Source: Chitinophagales bacterium (lineage in GTDB: Bacteria > Bacteroidota > Bacteroidia > Chitinophagales > CAIODY01). From it: a stretch of 6,096 bases of DNA. Below, in pieces: positions 1-5,730 of this stretch (position 1 is the stretch's first letter; each line of letters opens with the position of its first letter). Location: NCBI GenBank assembly GCA_023251415.1, contig JAHEYX010000200.1, positions 1 through 6,096 on the forward strand, given 5' to 3'. The notes beneath the pieces are model-generated. The model had not been told where the DNA came from. It ran no database searches and saw nothing but the letters and a program-made list of their open reading frames with translations. Made by a program: the position numbers and the translations under genes.

Positions 1-72
1 AAGTTGTTTGGCTGCTGCCAAATGTAAATACGTTCTATCGGTTAAGCTTTTGTTGCCAAAAGCGCTGTTCAT
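1..72 (-). CDS. Partial unrecognised gene, N-terminal 24 codons only
   Basis: An ATG at 72-70 opens a frame on the minus strand that stays open to the window edge, giving 24 residues beginning MNSAFGNKSL and ending in an alanine-rich stretch (LAAAKQL). It starts 42 bp after the rimO stop on the same strand, so it could be co-transcribed with rimO. A TAnnTTTG-like box (TTACTTTG on the minus strand, 84-91) ends 11 nt before the ATG and may give it its own promoter. There is no signal peptide or membrane segment at the start, so the product is probably cytoplasmic. I do not recognise the family, and too little is visible to propose a function. Support is only the start codon, the open frame and the position, so it could be a chance frame. 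Confidence 0.5.
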   Translation of the reverse strand, partial: MNSAFGNKSLTDRTYLHLAAAKQL

Positions 73-83
73 TTTTAAGAGTG

Positions 84-91
84 CAAAGTAA
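84..91 (-). promoter_or_regulatory. Weak -7-like box before the partial left-edge gene
   Basis: The minus strand reads TTACTTTG followed by CAC, a 7/8 match to the Bacteroidota -7 consensus TAnnTTTG (second base T instead of A). It ends 11 nt before the ATG at 72. No TTG -33 element lies about 19 nt upstream, where the end of rimO is located. This is a weak inference from position and consensus only. Confidence 0.22.
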
Positions 92-114
92 AAAAGAATC
101 GGTGAAATAAGTAA

Positions 115-1437
115 CTACTTTTTCGGTACTACTTCGGCATACAAATCAAATTCCTCGGCACGGGTGATTTTTACGGTAGCAAAGTCACCTACACGGCAAT
201 AATTTGTTTTCGCATCAATTAAAACTTCATTATCTACCTCCGGAGAATCACCTGTGGTGCGACCAACAAAGTAGTTGCCTTCTTTACGGTCTATCATCAC
301 CAACTGGGTTGAACCAACTTTTTCTTGATTCAATGCCGCAGAAATTTCTTGTTGAATATCCATTAAAATGGCTGCACGTTCTTGTTTAACGGCTTCCGGT
401 ACATCATCCACCAAATCATAGGCACCGGTATTTTCTTCGTGACTGTACGTGAAAACCCCCAAGCGATTAAAGCGCACTTTTCGAATAAAATCGCATAATT
501 CTTCAAATTCTGCTTCGGTCTCACCTGGGAAACCAACCAACATAGTGGTGCGAAGGGTAATTCCGGGAACTTCAGCTCTTATTTGTTCGATTAAAGCAAG
601 TGTTTCGGCTTGGGTAATACTTCTGCGCATGCGTTTCAACACACCATCAGCGGCGTGTTGGAACGGAATATCTAAATAATCACAAACTTTCTTTTGTTTG
701 GCAATAACCGGTAAAATGCCGGTCGGAAAACCGGTTGGATAAGCATAATGCAGGCGTATCCATTCAATTCCTTCTACTTCACACAAAGCGTCTAATAGCT
801 CGGCAAGTTTGCGTTCTTTGTATAAATCTAAACCATAATAGGTAAGTTCTTGCGCTATTAGCATCAATTCTTTTACGCCGTTTTTGGCAAGGTGCTTTGC
901 TTCTGTTACCAAATCTTCAATCGGACGCGACACGTGTTTACCACGCATCAAAGGGATGGCACAAAACGAGCAAGTACGGTTACACCCTTCCGAAATTTTT
1001 AAATACGCATAGTGTGGGGCAGTGGTTAAATAACGTTCGCCAATTAATTCATGCTTATAATCAGCCCCTAGTTTTTTAAGTATATTGGGTAATTCCATGG
1101 TGCCAAAAAAGGCATCTACTTCCGGAAACTCATTCGTTAAGTCGTCTTTGTATCGTTCGCTAAGGCAACCCGTTACAATCAATTGATCAATGCGACCTTC
1201 CGCCTTTAATTCACTGTACTCAATAATGGTATTGATGCTTTCTTGTTTAGCATTTTCAATAAAACCGCAAGTGTTTATAATTACGATTTCACTGTCTTTC
1301 AATTGGTTGCTTTCGTGCTTTACGTCAAATTGATTGGCTTTTAATTGCCCCATTAAGACTTCACTATCTACCAAGTTTTTGGAACAACCCAGAGTGATGA
1401 CATTGACTTTATTGCCTTTACGTGTTTTTGTTTTCAA
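115..1437 (-). CDS. rimO: Ribosomal protein S12 methylthiotransferase RimO
   Basis: RimO is a radical-SAM enzyme that adds a methylthio group to a conserved aspartate of ribosomal protein S12, using two [4Fe-4S] clusters. The 440-residue product has the full family layout. An N-terminal UPF0004/MTTase domain carries cluster cysteines C18 (in LGCSKN), C57 (NTCGF) and C91 (GCL). The radical-SAM domain has CNRTCSFC at 152-159 (CxxxCxxC). A C-terminal TRAM domain spans about 373-438. AQELTYYGLDLY (195-206) and the early LGCSKNLVDSE block favour RimO over MiaB. The start is TTG at 1437-1435: an in-frame TAA lies at 1455-1453, and no ATG or GTG occurs between it and the conserved LGCSKN block. The stop is TAG. 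The gene lies 80 bp downstream of the GWxTD gene, with its own candidate -7 box between them. Assignment by motif is firm; only the exact start is open. Confidence 0.96.
   Translation of the reverse strand: MKTKTRKGNKVNVITLGCSKNLVDSEVLMGQLKANQFDVKHESNQLKDSEIVIINTCGFIENAKQESINTIIEYSELKAEGRIDQLIVTGCLSERYKDDLTNEFPEVDAFFGTMELPNILKKLGADYKHELIGERYLTTAPHYAYLKISEGCNRTCSFCAIPLMRGKHVSRPIEDLVTEAKHLAKNGVKELMLIAQELTYYGLDLYKERKLAELLDALCEVEGIEWIRLHYAYPTGFPTGILPVIAKQKKVCDYLDIPFQHAADGVLKRMRRSITQAETLALIEQIRAEVPGITLRTTMLVGFPGETEAEFEELCDFIRKVRFNRLGVFTYSHEENTGAYDLVDDVPEAVKQERAAILMDIQQEISAALNQEKVGSTQLVMIDRKEGNYFVGRTTGDSPEVDNEVLIDAKTNYCRVGDFATVKITRAEEFDLYAEVVPKK
1435..1437 (-). other. TTG start codon of rimO
   Basis: On the minus strand the frame reads TAA (1455-1453), four codons plus CGC, then TTG AAA ACA AAA. 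The TTG lies 17 codons before the first cluster cysteine, which fits RimO family N-termini. No ATG or GTG exists in frame between the upstream stop and the conserved block, so TTG is the only standard start. No purine-rich Shine-Dalgarno is visible in the preceding bases; the closest is an AAAAAG about 13 nt upstream. Confidence 0.7.
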
Positions 1438-1468
1438 GCGCGGAGTTACTTTTTAGATTTGAAGAGGC

Positions 1469-1485
1469 GCAAAAATACAATTTGC
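1469..1485. repeat. Short inverted repeat GCAAA-N7-TTTGC upstream of rimO
   Basis: Perfect 5-bp arms GCAAA (1469-1473) and TTTGC (1481-1485) flank a 7-bp AT-rich centre in the GWxTD gene to rimO spacer. The right edge of the rimO -7-like box lies inside it. It is too short and too loosely spaced to be an intrinsic terminator. It could be an operator or a coincidence of facing TTTGC ends. Confidence 0.3.
1470..1477 (-). promoter_or_regulatory. Candidate -7 promoter box for rimO
   Basis: The minus strand reads TATTTTTG, a full match to the Bacteroidota -7 consensus TAnnTTTG, in the 80-bp gap between the GWxTD gene and rimO. It ends 32 nt before the TTG start, giving a short predicted leader. 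I see no TTG -33 element at the usual spacing of about 17-23 nt, so the call rests on the -7 match and position. It lies inside a GCAAA-N7-TTTGC dyad (1469-1485). Confidence 0.42.
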
Positions 1486-1517
1486 AAAGGGTTCTACCGC
1501 TATTTAATCGAATAAAA

Positions 1518-3023
1518 TTAACGTGCTCCGGCTTCATCCTTGATGCTGCGGCCGTAAATGTCTTGTAAACGGCTTCCGGAGTTGCGTTGGTAACCGCTTT
1601 TGTCTAAATTATTGAAATCACCGGTAGGACGTGAGCCTTGAATAATTGCTGCCCATTTAGGGTCGTTGCGCTCACCACGTGCCGTGGAATGAATTAATAC
1701 ATAATCATTATTGGAACGATCGGGGGCATAAAAAACAAAAATGACATTTTTTTGATCCGGTAAATCATAATAATTCCACACTTCATAAGGTAATGCATCC
1801 GGATCATTTTTTACTTGTTGTATCGAATTAGGCGCGCCGTAATGCAAGTACACGCGTCCACGGTCTGATTCGAAGCCATCGCGTGTTGGTGTTCCGAAGG
1901 TGTTGTTCACTTCGGTTAATGCTGCTTCATAAGCATTAATAGCTGCTCCCATGTTTTCGGGATGATGGGTGTACCAAAAATTGTAATAGAAGCCTTTCAT
2001 ATAAACTTCATTCTTGGTGCTGATTAAATTTTTGATATAACGTTGTTCGGTATTGTCGGCAATTGGATTTAATGAACTTAATCGATAAATTATTTCATTT
2101 AAAGTAAAACGTTCTATAAACGTGCCTTTAAATGGCATAGATGCATAATCGATGCTGTCTAAATTCATTTTTGGAAGTATAATTTTTTCTGCTTTGTTGT
2201 TGCGTTGAAACGGCACTTCTTGGGTAGCTAAGACTTCATTCTGACGGTTAATTATGGAAACGGTTAACACATAATTACCGGATTCTAAATTACTGATGTT
2301 AAATTGATCTAACATCGGTACTATGGTGCCGAATGAATACACCATTGTTTTAGTAAAATTAGGCACTTCCGTGCGTTTTTCTTTAGTCAGAATTTGAAAT
2401 TTAGCAAGAAATTTTCCGCTGATGCCTGCTGCTTCCGGGTGATATAATTCGCTGTAAAAAATCAAGTAATTTTTTGATTTCGGGTAATAGTCAATTACGT
2501 AAGGATAAATTAAAAGACCACTTTTAAAAAAAGTTTGGTGCAAGGTATCTGTAGCTTGATTAAACGTATCAATTAATTCGATACTGCTTAAGTTGATTTT
2601 GGAATCGATGTAATTTACTGTTAGCGGTAAATCTTTTAGCTCTTCATTGCTGATGCCATCCGATACATCAACATCAACTTTGTATTGTCCCGGTTTCAAC
2701 TGGTAATGTTTAACGGTTAAAATGGCAGCAGGGTCTTGAATGATAGCATTAGCCGAATCAAACTTATTTGTCATCAACCCAAATTTGTCAAATACTATAA
2801 CTTGATCGTTTTGTTTGAAATAAATCGTCACCGTTAATTGACCTTGTAGTTTTTTGTCGGCTAAGGTTTTATAATTAATGCTTAACGGATTAATCGAAAA
2901 GGCACATTCGACATACGGGTGACTGCCATTTTGAAACACCAATTGATTGTAATGGTATTCTATTTTTGCAGCGGCTTGTCTGTAAAGCAGGCCTAAAATA
3001 AGCGCGAAGTAAATTTTTTTCAT
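1518..3023 (-). CDS. Exported GWxTD-domain protein, degenerate signature motif
   Basis: The 501-residue product starts with a Sec-type signal peptide: MKK, a hydrophobic run to about residue 13, then RQAAA with likely cleavage near A19. There is no lipobox cysteine, so it is probably periplasmic or secreted. The middle (about 40-290) looks like beta-rich repeats, seen in phrases such as LKPGQYKVDVDVSD (109-122) and LESGNYVLTVSI (246-257). The C-terminal third matches the GWxTD domain of Bacteroidota: a helical stretch with FWYTHHPENMGAAINAYE (349-366), then GFESDRGRVYLHYGAP (383-398), YEVWNYYDLPD (413-423) and VIFVFYAPD (427-435). The namesake motif is changed: G-F-E-S-D replaces G-W-x-T-D, while the following RGR is kept. 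The biochemical role of the family is unknown to me. It is divergent from the WbqC gene and upstream of rimO. The ATG at 3023 directly gives the signal peptide. Confidence 0.85.
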   Translation of the reverse strand: MKKIYFALILGLLYRQAAAKIEYHYNQLVFQNGSHPYVECAFSINPLSINYKTLADKKLQGQLTVTIYFKQNDQVIVFDKFGLMTNKFDSANAIIQDPAAILTVKHYQLKPGQYKVDVDVSDGISNEELKDLPLTVNYIDSKINLSSIELIDTFNQATDTLHQTFFKSGLLIYPYVIDYYPKSKNYLIFYSELYHPEAAGISGKFLAKFQILTKEKRTEVPNFTKTMVYSFGTIVPMLDQFNISNLESGNYVLTVSIINRQNEVLATQEVPFQRNNKAEKIILPKMNLDSIDYASMPFKGTFIERFTLNEIIYRLSSLNPIADNTEQRYIKNLISTKNEVYMKGFYYNFWYTHHPENMGAAINAYEAALTEVNNTFGTPTRDGFESDRGRVYLHYGAPNSIQQVKNDPDALPYEVWNYYDLPDQKNVIFVFYAPDRSNNDYVLIHSTARGERNDPKWAAIIQGSRPTGDFNNLDKSGYQRNSGSRLQDIYGRSIKDEAGAR

Positions 3024-3044
3024 GTCGGCTAAGGATTAGAACGG

Positions 3045-3052
3045 TAAAATTA
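3045..3052 (-). promoter_or_regulatory. Weak -7-like box for the GWxTD gene
   Basis: The minus strand reads TAATTTTA, 7/8 to TAnnTTTG (final A instead of G), ending 21 nt before the ATG at 3023. No TTG -33 element is found at the usual distance; the upstream bases run into the WbqC coding region. It is one half of the near-palindrome at 3045-3061, so the two divergent promoters would overlap. Confidence 0.25.
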
Positions 3053-3053
3053 G

Positions 3054-3061
3054 CAATTTTG
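3054..3061 (+). promoter_or_regulatory. Candidate -7 box for the WbqC gene, very close to its ATG
   Basis: CAATTTTG is a 7/8 match to TAnnTTTG (C for the first T). Only 5 nt separate it from the ATG at 3067. If it is the true -7 element, transcription would begin at or within a few bases of the start codon, making the message leaderless or nearly so. No TTG is present about 19 nt upstream, which weakens the call. Confidence 0.3.
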
Positions 3062-3066
3062 TCGGT

Positions 3067-3678
3067 ATGGAATCACGAGATTCGATTTTATTAGAAGCAC
3101 ACTATTGGCCTTGTATTTCTTATTTTAAGACGATAAAACAGGCTAAAGCGTTGCACCTTGAAGCGCAGGAACATTATCAAAAGGGTTCGTACCGAAACCG
3201 TTTATATGTACCGGCATCTAATGGCGTACAATTGCTGTCGGTTCCACTTGAAAAAGGCAAAAACCAACACATTCCTATTCAGGAAGTGCAAATCAGTAAT
3301 CGCTTACCTTGGCGACGTGCACAATGGAAAACCATATATTTTCTGTATAAAAGCGCCCCTTATTTCGAACATTATGAGCCGGAATTGCAATCCTTATTTA
3401 TGGAAGAAGAACAATTTTTGTTTCAACAGAATGTAAAAATATTGCGTTGGCTGATGCAACAATTTCAATTAAAAGTTGCGGTGCATTACACGGCAGAATA
3501 TGAAGCCAATCCAGCACAACATACCGATTTACGCAATACGATTACACCTTCAACTGCAAGCACGAATACGCCAATTTATTTCCAACCTTTTAGTGATAAA
3601 GTTGGCTTTAAAAGCAATATGTCGGCCCTTGATTTATTGCTGATGAATGGCCCGGAAGCTGCTGCAATGCTTGTTTAA
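3067..3678 (+). CDS. WbqC-like family protein
   Basis: The 203-residue product matches the WbqC-like family along its length. Near the N-terminus it has EAHYWPCISYF (10-20). HYQKGSYRNRLYVPASNGVQ (36-55) is followed by LLSVPLEKG (56-64), corresponding to the family's 'YqK.tyrNR..i...nG...LsvP' block. WRRAQWKTIYFLYKSAPYFEHY (82-103) follows. The C-terminal signature has DLRNTITPS, then YFQPFSDKVGFKSNMSALDLLLMNGPEA. There is no signal peptide or membrane segment, so it is probably cytoplasmic. The family was named from an O-antigen gene cluster, but its reaction is not established to my knowledge, and no polysaccharide genes lie nearby. An in-frame TAG at 3037 and the conserved block just after the ATG fix the start at 3067. 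Its TAA overlaps the stop of the converging gene. It is intact and of usual length. Confidence 0.9.
   Translation: MESRDSILLEAHYWPCISYFKTIKQAKALHLEAQEHYQKGSYRNRLYVPASNGVQLLSVPLEKGKNQHIPIQEVQISNRLPWRRAQWKTIYFLYKSAPYFEHYEPELQSLFMEEEQFLFQQNVKILRWLMQQFQLKVAVHYTAEYEANPAQHTDLRNTITPSTASTNTPIYFQPFSDKVGFKSNMSALDLLLMNGPEAAAMLV
3675..3678. other. TTAA shared by two converging stop codons
   Basis: The WbqC gene ends TAA at 3676-3678 on the plus strand, and the saccharopine dehydrogenase gene ends TAA at 3677-3675 on the minus strand. The palindrome TTAA serves both, leaving no intergenic spacer. It is flanked on each side by a direct copy of GCTTGT (3669-3674 and 3679-3684). No convincing terminator lies here, so the two transcripts must overlap at their 3' ends. 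Confidence 0.9.
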
Positions 3679-5030
3679 GCTTGTGGTGTTATTTTTTCTT
3701 TAAAGTGTATACCGTATTTTTCCAACTCGCTTAAAACAGGAGTATAAATTTCGCTTGTTAATGGTAAAAGCACTCCTTTTTCTTTAATTTTTCGTTGCAA
3801 TAATAAACGTGCTCCTATGGCTAATGGTAAGCCAACTGTTTTTGCCATAGCAGTATGTACTTGGTCTTCACCTTCCAAAACCAAGGTACTGTTTAAACGA
3901 TAATTTTTCTTGCGATAACTGTATTCAAATTGATGTTGCATTACAATCATGTCTTTATCGTGTGCTTGCATTTGCCATGCTTTTTCAAGCAGTTGTTGTA
4001 GAATTTGTGCCGGAGTAGCGTTGTTCAATCCAATTACTTCATCACTGAATAAGCCAATACTTTCCAGCATTGGGATAATCTCGTGTTTCTTTTTACTGCC
4101 GGCCAAATAACCGGCAATCACGTTGATAATCGGCATATGTGGGTTGGCTTGAACGGCACCGGAATTAAAATAACTTTTTACCCATTCTTTATACGTTAAG
4201 GTAGCACTGTTGGAAATGGTATAGGAATCATCGGTTAAGCCAATTTGAACAAGTGCGTCCCAGGCTTTACAAAAACCTTCCACACGCAAAGTGCCACGTA
4301 AAAAAGTAGCGGCATCAGTTAAACCATATAAAGCAATATAACTTAATGAATCTCGATTAGCATAGGCTTCCATAGGGGCATAGCCTTCAATTTGAATGGG
4401 CGCAGTTTGGGTAAACAAGCGATTATAAGGGATATAGCGGGTTAATCCACCTTCGCGATACTGAGCTGTACCTTGTCCGGCCAATATTACATTTCTCGGG
4501 TTCCAGCTGAATTTATAATGCCAAGGATTGTTATCGCTAATCGGTGCCACTAAACCACCGCAATAGGAGCGGAAAGCCGTTATTTTAGCGCCTTTAGTTT
4601 GCAATTCATGTATGGTTTTCATAGCGCTCAAATGATCAATTCCTGGATCGAGTCCCATTTCACACAAGATGCGAATACCGGCTTTTTTAGCTTCTGCCGC
4701 TAATGCTTTTATTTCGGGCGTTGCATACGAAGCATTGATAAAATCTTTCTTTAATGCAATACAATCCTTAATGATAGGCAGGTGAAACGCAGGTGGCATC
4801 ATACTTACCACCAAATCAGCTTTTGCAATTAATTTTCTGCGACTGGCAGCATTGGTAACATCTATTGATTTTGCTATACCGTATGGACTATTTTGTAATT
4901 TTAGTGCGGCTACTTTTGTGTCGTAATCGGCTAAAGTCAGTTGCCATTTATTTGTTTTTGCATGGCTTAAAAAATAGGAAATAGCGGCCGTTGCCGATTT
5001 GCCGGCTCCAATCATTAAAATATGTTTCAT
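3675..5030 (-). CDS. Saccharopine dehydrogenase (L-glutamate-forming) family protein
   Basis: The 451-residue product resembles the LYS9/SDH family, which interconverts saccharopine with glutamate and aminoadipate semialdehyde in lysine metabolism. A Rossmann start has HILMIGAGKSA (3-13) and ends strand two with LTLADYD (31-37). Family blocks follow: VVSMMPP (74-80), CEMGLDPGIDHLSA (123-136), SYCGGLVAP (155-163) and NPWHYKFSWNPRNV (168-181). The C-terminal half matches the saccharopine dehydrogenase C-terminal domain, ending near TSEIYTPVLSELEKYGI. Asp35 at the nucleotide-binding position suggests NAD(H) rather than NADP(H), as in the catabolic animal SDH; this is inference. The frame extends to an ATG at 5099, but those 23 extra codons are unlike the family, would precede the Rossmann strand, and cover a consensus -7 box, so I start at 5030. 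No lysine-ketoglutarate reductase partner is in the window, so another related substrate is possible. Confidence 0.87.
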   Translation of the reverse strand: MKHILMIGAGKSATAAISYFLSHAKTNKWQLTLADYDTKVAALKLQNSPYGIAKSIDVTNAASRRKLIAKADLVVSMMPPAFHLPIIKDCIALKKDFINASYATPEIKALAAEAKKAGIRILCEMGLDPGIDHLSAMKTIHELQTKGAKITAFRSYCGGLVAPISDNNPWHYKFSWNPRNVILAGQGTAQYREGGLTRYIPYNRLFTQTAPIQIEGYAPMEAYANRDSLSYIALYGLTDAATFLRGTLRVEGFCKAWDALVQIGLTDDSYTISNSATLTYKEWVKSYFNSGAVQANPHMPIINVIAGYLAGSKKKHEIIPMLESIGLFSDEVIGLNNATPAQILQQLLEKAWQMQAHDKDMIVMQHQFEYSYRKKNYRLNSTLVLEGEDQVHTAMAKTVGLPLAIGARLLLQRKIKEKGVLLPLTSEIYTPVLSELEKYGIHFKEKITPQA

Positions 5031-5053
5031 GAATTCTTTTGTATTAGAATGTG

Positions 5054-5061
5054 CAAAATTA
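5054..5061 (-). promoter_or_regulatory. Consensus -7 box for the saccharopine dehydrogenase gene
   Basis: The minus strand reads TAATTTTG, a full match to TAnnTTTG, ending 23 nt before the ATG at 5030. It supports that start over the upstream ATG at 5099, which would lie ahead of the transcript start. The nearest upstream TTG (5090-5088) is 26 nt away, longer than the usual spacing, so no -33 box is assigned. The box is one half of the near-palindrome at 5054-5070. Confidence 0.45.
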
Positions 5062-5070
5062 TTAATTTTA
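5054..5070. repeat. 17-bp near-palindrome in the saccharopine dehydrogenase/cdd divergent region
   Basis: The plus strand reads CAAAATTATTAATTTTA: arms AAAATT (5055-5060) and AATTTT (5064-5069) with a 3-bp centre. It differs at only two centre bases from the minus-strand reading of the element at 3045-3061. Both lie in divergent intergenic regions and both contain the -7-like box of a flanking gene. It lies 89 bp before cdd, so any effect there would be from a distance. Confidence 0.45.
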
Positions 5071-5119
5071 AGTGGTAAATTGCAGGACAACAGACACAAC
5101 CTGTAAATAATTCGTTGAA

Positions 5120-5149
5120 TTTGAAACCATAAAGCTGATTTAATTTTTG
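5120..5149 (+). promoter_or_regulatory. Candidate cdd promoter with -33 and -7 elements
   Basis: TTTG at 5120-5123 fits the Bacteroidota -33 element. AATTTTTG at 5142-5149 is 7/8 to the -7 consensus TAnnTTTG, and the spacer is 18 nt, within the usual range. This is the only start in the window where I see both elements. The -7 box ends 10 nt before the ATG at 5160, so the predicted leader is only a few bases and no Shine-Dalgarno could fit. Confidence 0.45.
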
Positions 5150-5159
5150 TACCACTACT

Positions 5160-5645
5160 ATGAATGAATTAAAAATTGAAACCATAATCCGTATTTATCC
5201 AACTATTAATGATTTAGACGACGCTGCAAAAGAGTTGATGCAAAAGGCGCAGGCTGTTTTACCGGAAGCTTATGCTCCTTATTCGCATTTCAATGTGGGG
5301 GCAGCACTTCGCTTAAATAATGGAAAGGTAGTTACCGGTACCAATCAAGAAAATGCATCGTTTCCATTGGGGCTTTGTGCCGAACGTATTGCTGTTGCGG
5401 CTGCAGCATCCTTATATCCCAATGCCGATTTGACGATGATTGCTATTACCATCAAAAACTTCAATAAACCAACTACTACGCCTGTTTCTCCTTGTGGTAC
5501 CTGTCGCCAGGTATTATTGGAAAAGGAAAATCAAGCCCAAAAGCCCATTCGCATCTTGTTAAAAAGTGAAGGGCCCGAAATATACGAAGTAGCCCGTGTT
5601 TCAGACCTGTTGCCGCTCAGTTTTGCCGGTGATATCATCGCCTAA
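5160..5645 (+). CDS. cdd: Cytidine deaminase
   Basis: This zinc enzyme hydrolyses cytidine and deoxycytidine to uridine and deoxyuridine plus ammonia in cytoplasmic pyrimidine salvage. In 161 residues it shows YAPYSHFNVGAAL (38-50), GTNQENASFPLGLCAER (60-76) and PCGTCRQ (111-117). Zinc ligands are C73, C112 and C115, and E75 is the catalytic proton shuttle. It ends with VSDLLPLSF, a Bacteroidota-typical tail. It is longer than the compact bacterial tetrameric enzymes of about 130 residues because of an N-terminal extension of about 20-25 residues; I know this longer form from other Bacteroidota, so it is not a fusion. The start is the ATG at 5160 after an AT-rich region with a plausible promoter. 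It is divergent from the saccharopine dehydrogenase gene, and I see no functional link to its neighbours. All catalytic residues are present. Confidence 0.96.
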   Translation: MNELKIETIIRIYPTINDLDDAAKELMQKAQAVLPEAYAPYSHFNVGAALRLNNGKVVTGTNQENASFPLGLCAERIAVAAAASLYPNADLTMIAITIKNFNKPTTTPVSPCGTCRQVLLEKENQAQKPIRILLKSEGPEIYEVARVSDLLPLSFAGDIIA

Positions 5646-5653
5646 GATTTTAG

Positions 5654-5671
5654 AACAAAAAACTTTATGTT
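5654..5671 (+). repeat. First copy of an A-rich 18-bp direct repeat
   Basis: This stretch starts AACAAAAAAC and ends TTTATGTT. It matches the second copy (5731-5748) at 16 of 18 positions. It contains most of the -7 box used for the downstream TPR gene and an ATG (5667-5669) that opens a 20-codon frame ending TAA at 5727-5729. Low complexity makes a chance match possible. Confidence 0.35.
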
Positions 5672-5673
5672 TG
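5666..5673 (+). promoter_or_regulatory. Consensus -7 box for the TPR gene
   Basis: TATGTTTG followed by CAA is a full match to TAnnTTTG, the clearest -7 element on the plus strand here. It ends 70 nt before the ATG at 5744, giving a leader of about 60 nt, the longest predicted in the window. No TTG is present at the -33 position; the best there is a TTTTAG near 5648-5653. Confidence 0.48.
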
Positions 5674-5730
5674 CAACGTCATTGTCGTTTCATCCGTCTT
5701 TGATGGTGGGTGAATTATTTCTTATTTAAA

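Larger units (their letters stand above)
3045..3061. repeat. 17-bp near-palindrome in the GWxTD gene/WbqC gene divergent region
   Basis: The plus strand holds arms AAAATT (3046-3051) and AATTTT (3055-3060), perfect inverted copies 3 bp apart, flanked by T and G. Read on the minus strand it is CAAAATTGCTAATTTTA, which matches 15 of 17 bases of the element at 5054-5070. It occupies over a third of a 43-bp divergent intergenic region and overlaps the only -7-like boxes of both genes. It may be an operator or simply two facing -7 boxes. Confidence 0.45.

Noticed and set aside
204..389. Plus-strand open frame of about 61 codons
   Set aside because: It lies wholly antisense to rimO, whose protein is clearly conserved over this part. 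The translation has no family likeness and no promoter or ribosome-binding context.
449..679. Plus-strand open frame of about 76 codons
   Set aside because: Antisense to the radical-SAM domain of rimO. Its composition looks like a shadow of the real frame and no motif is visible.
897..1079. Plus-strand open frame of about 60 codons
   Set aside because: Antisense to the CxxxCxxC part of rimO, with no recognisable features.
1438..1517. Terminator or small gene in the GWxTD gene to rimO gap
   Set aside because: No stem followed by a T-tract and no frame with a usable start. Only the -7-like box and a short dyad can be supported.
3158..3436. Second-frame plus-strand open frame of about 92 codons
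   Set aside because: It overlaps the WbqC gene in another frame. The WbqC frame carries all the conserved blocks.
3669..3702. Possible terminator: GCTT-GTTT-AAGC followed by a T-rich run
   Set aside because: The stem is only 4 bp and the T-rich run begins about 9 nt after it, too weak and too far for an intrinsic terminator.
5031..5099. 23-codon N-terminal extension of the saccharopine dehydrogenase
   Set aside because: The residues do not fit before a Rossmann strand, are not a convincing signal peptide, and span a consensus -7 box. The ATG at 5030 fits the family.
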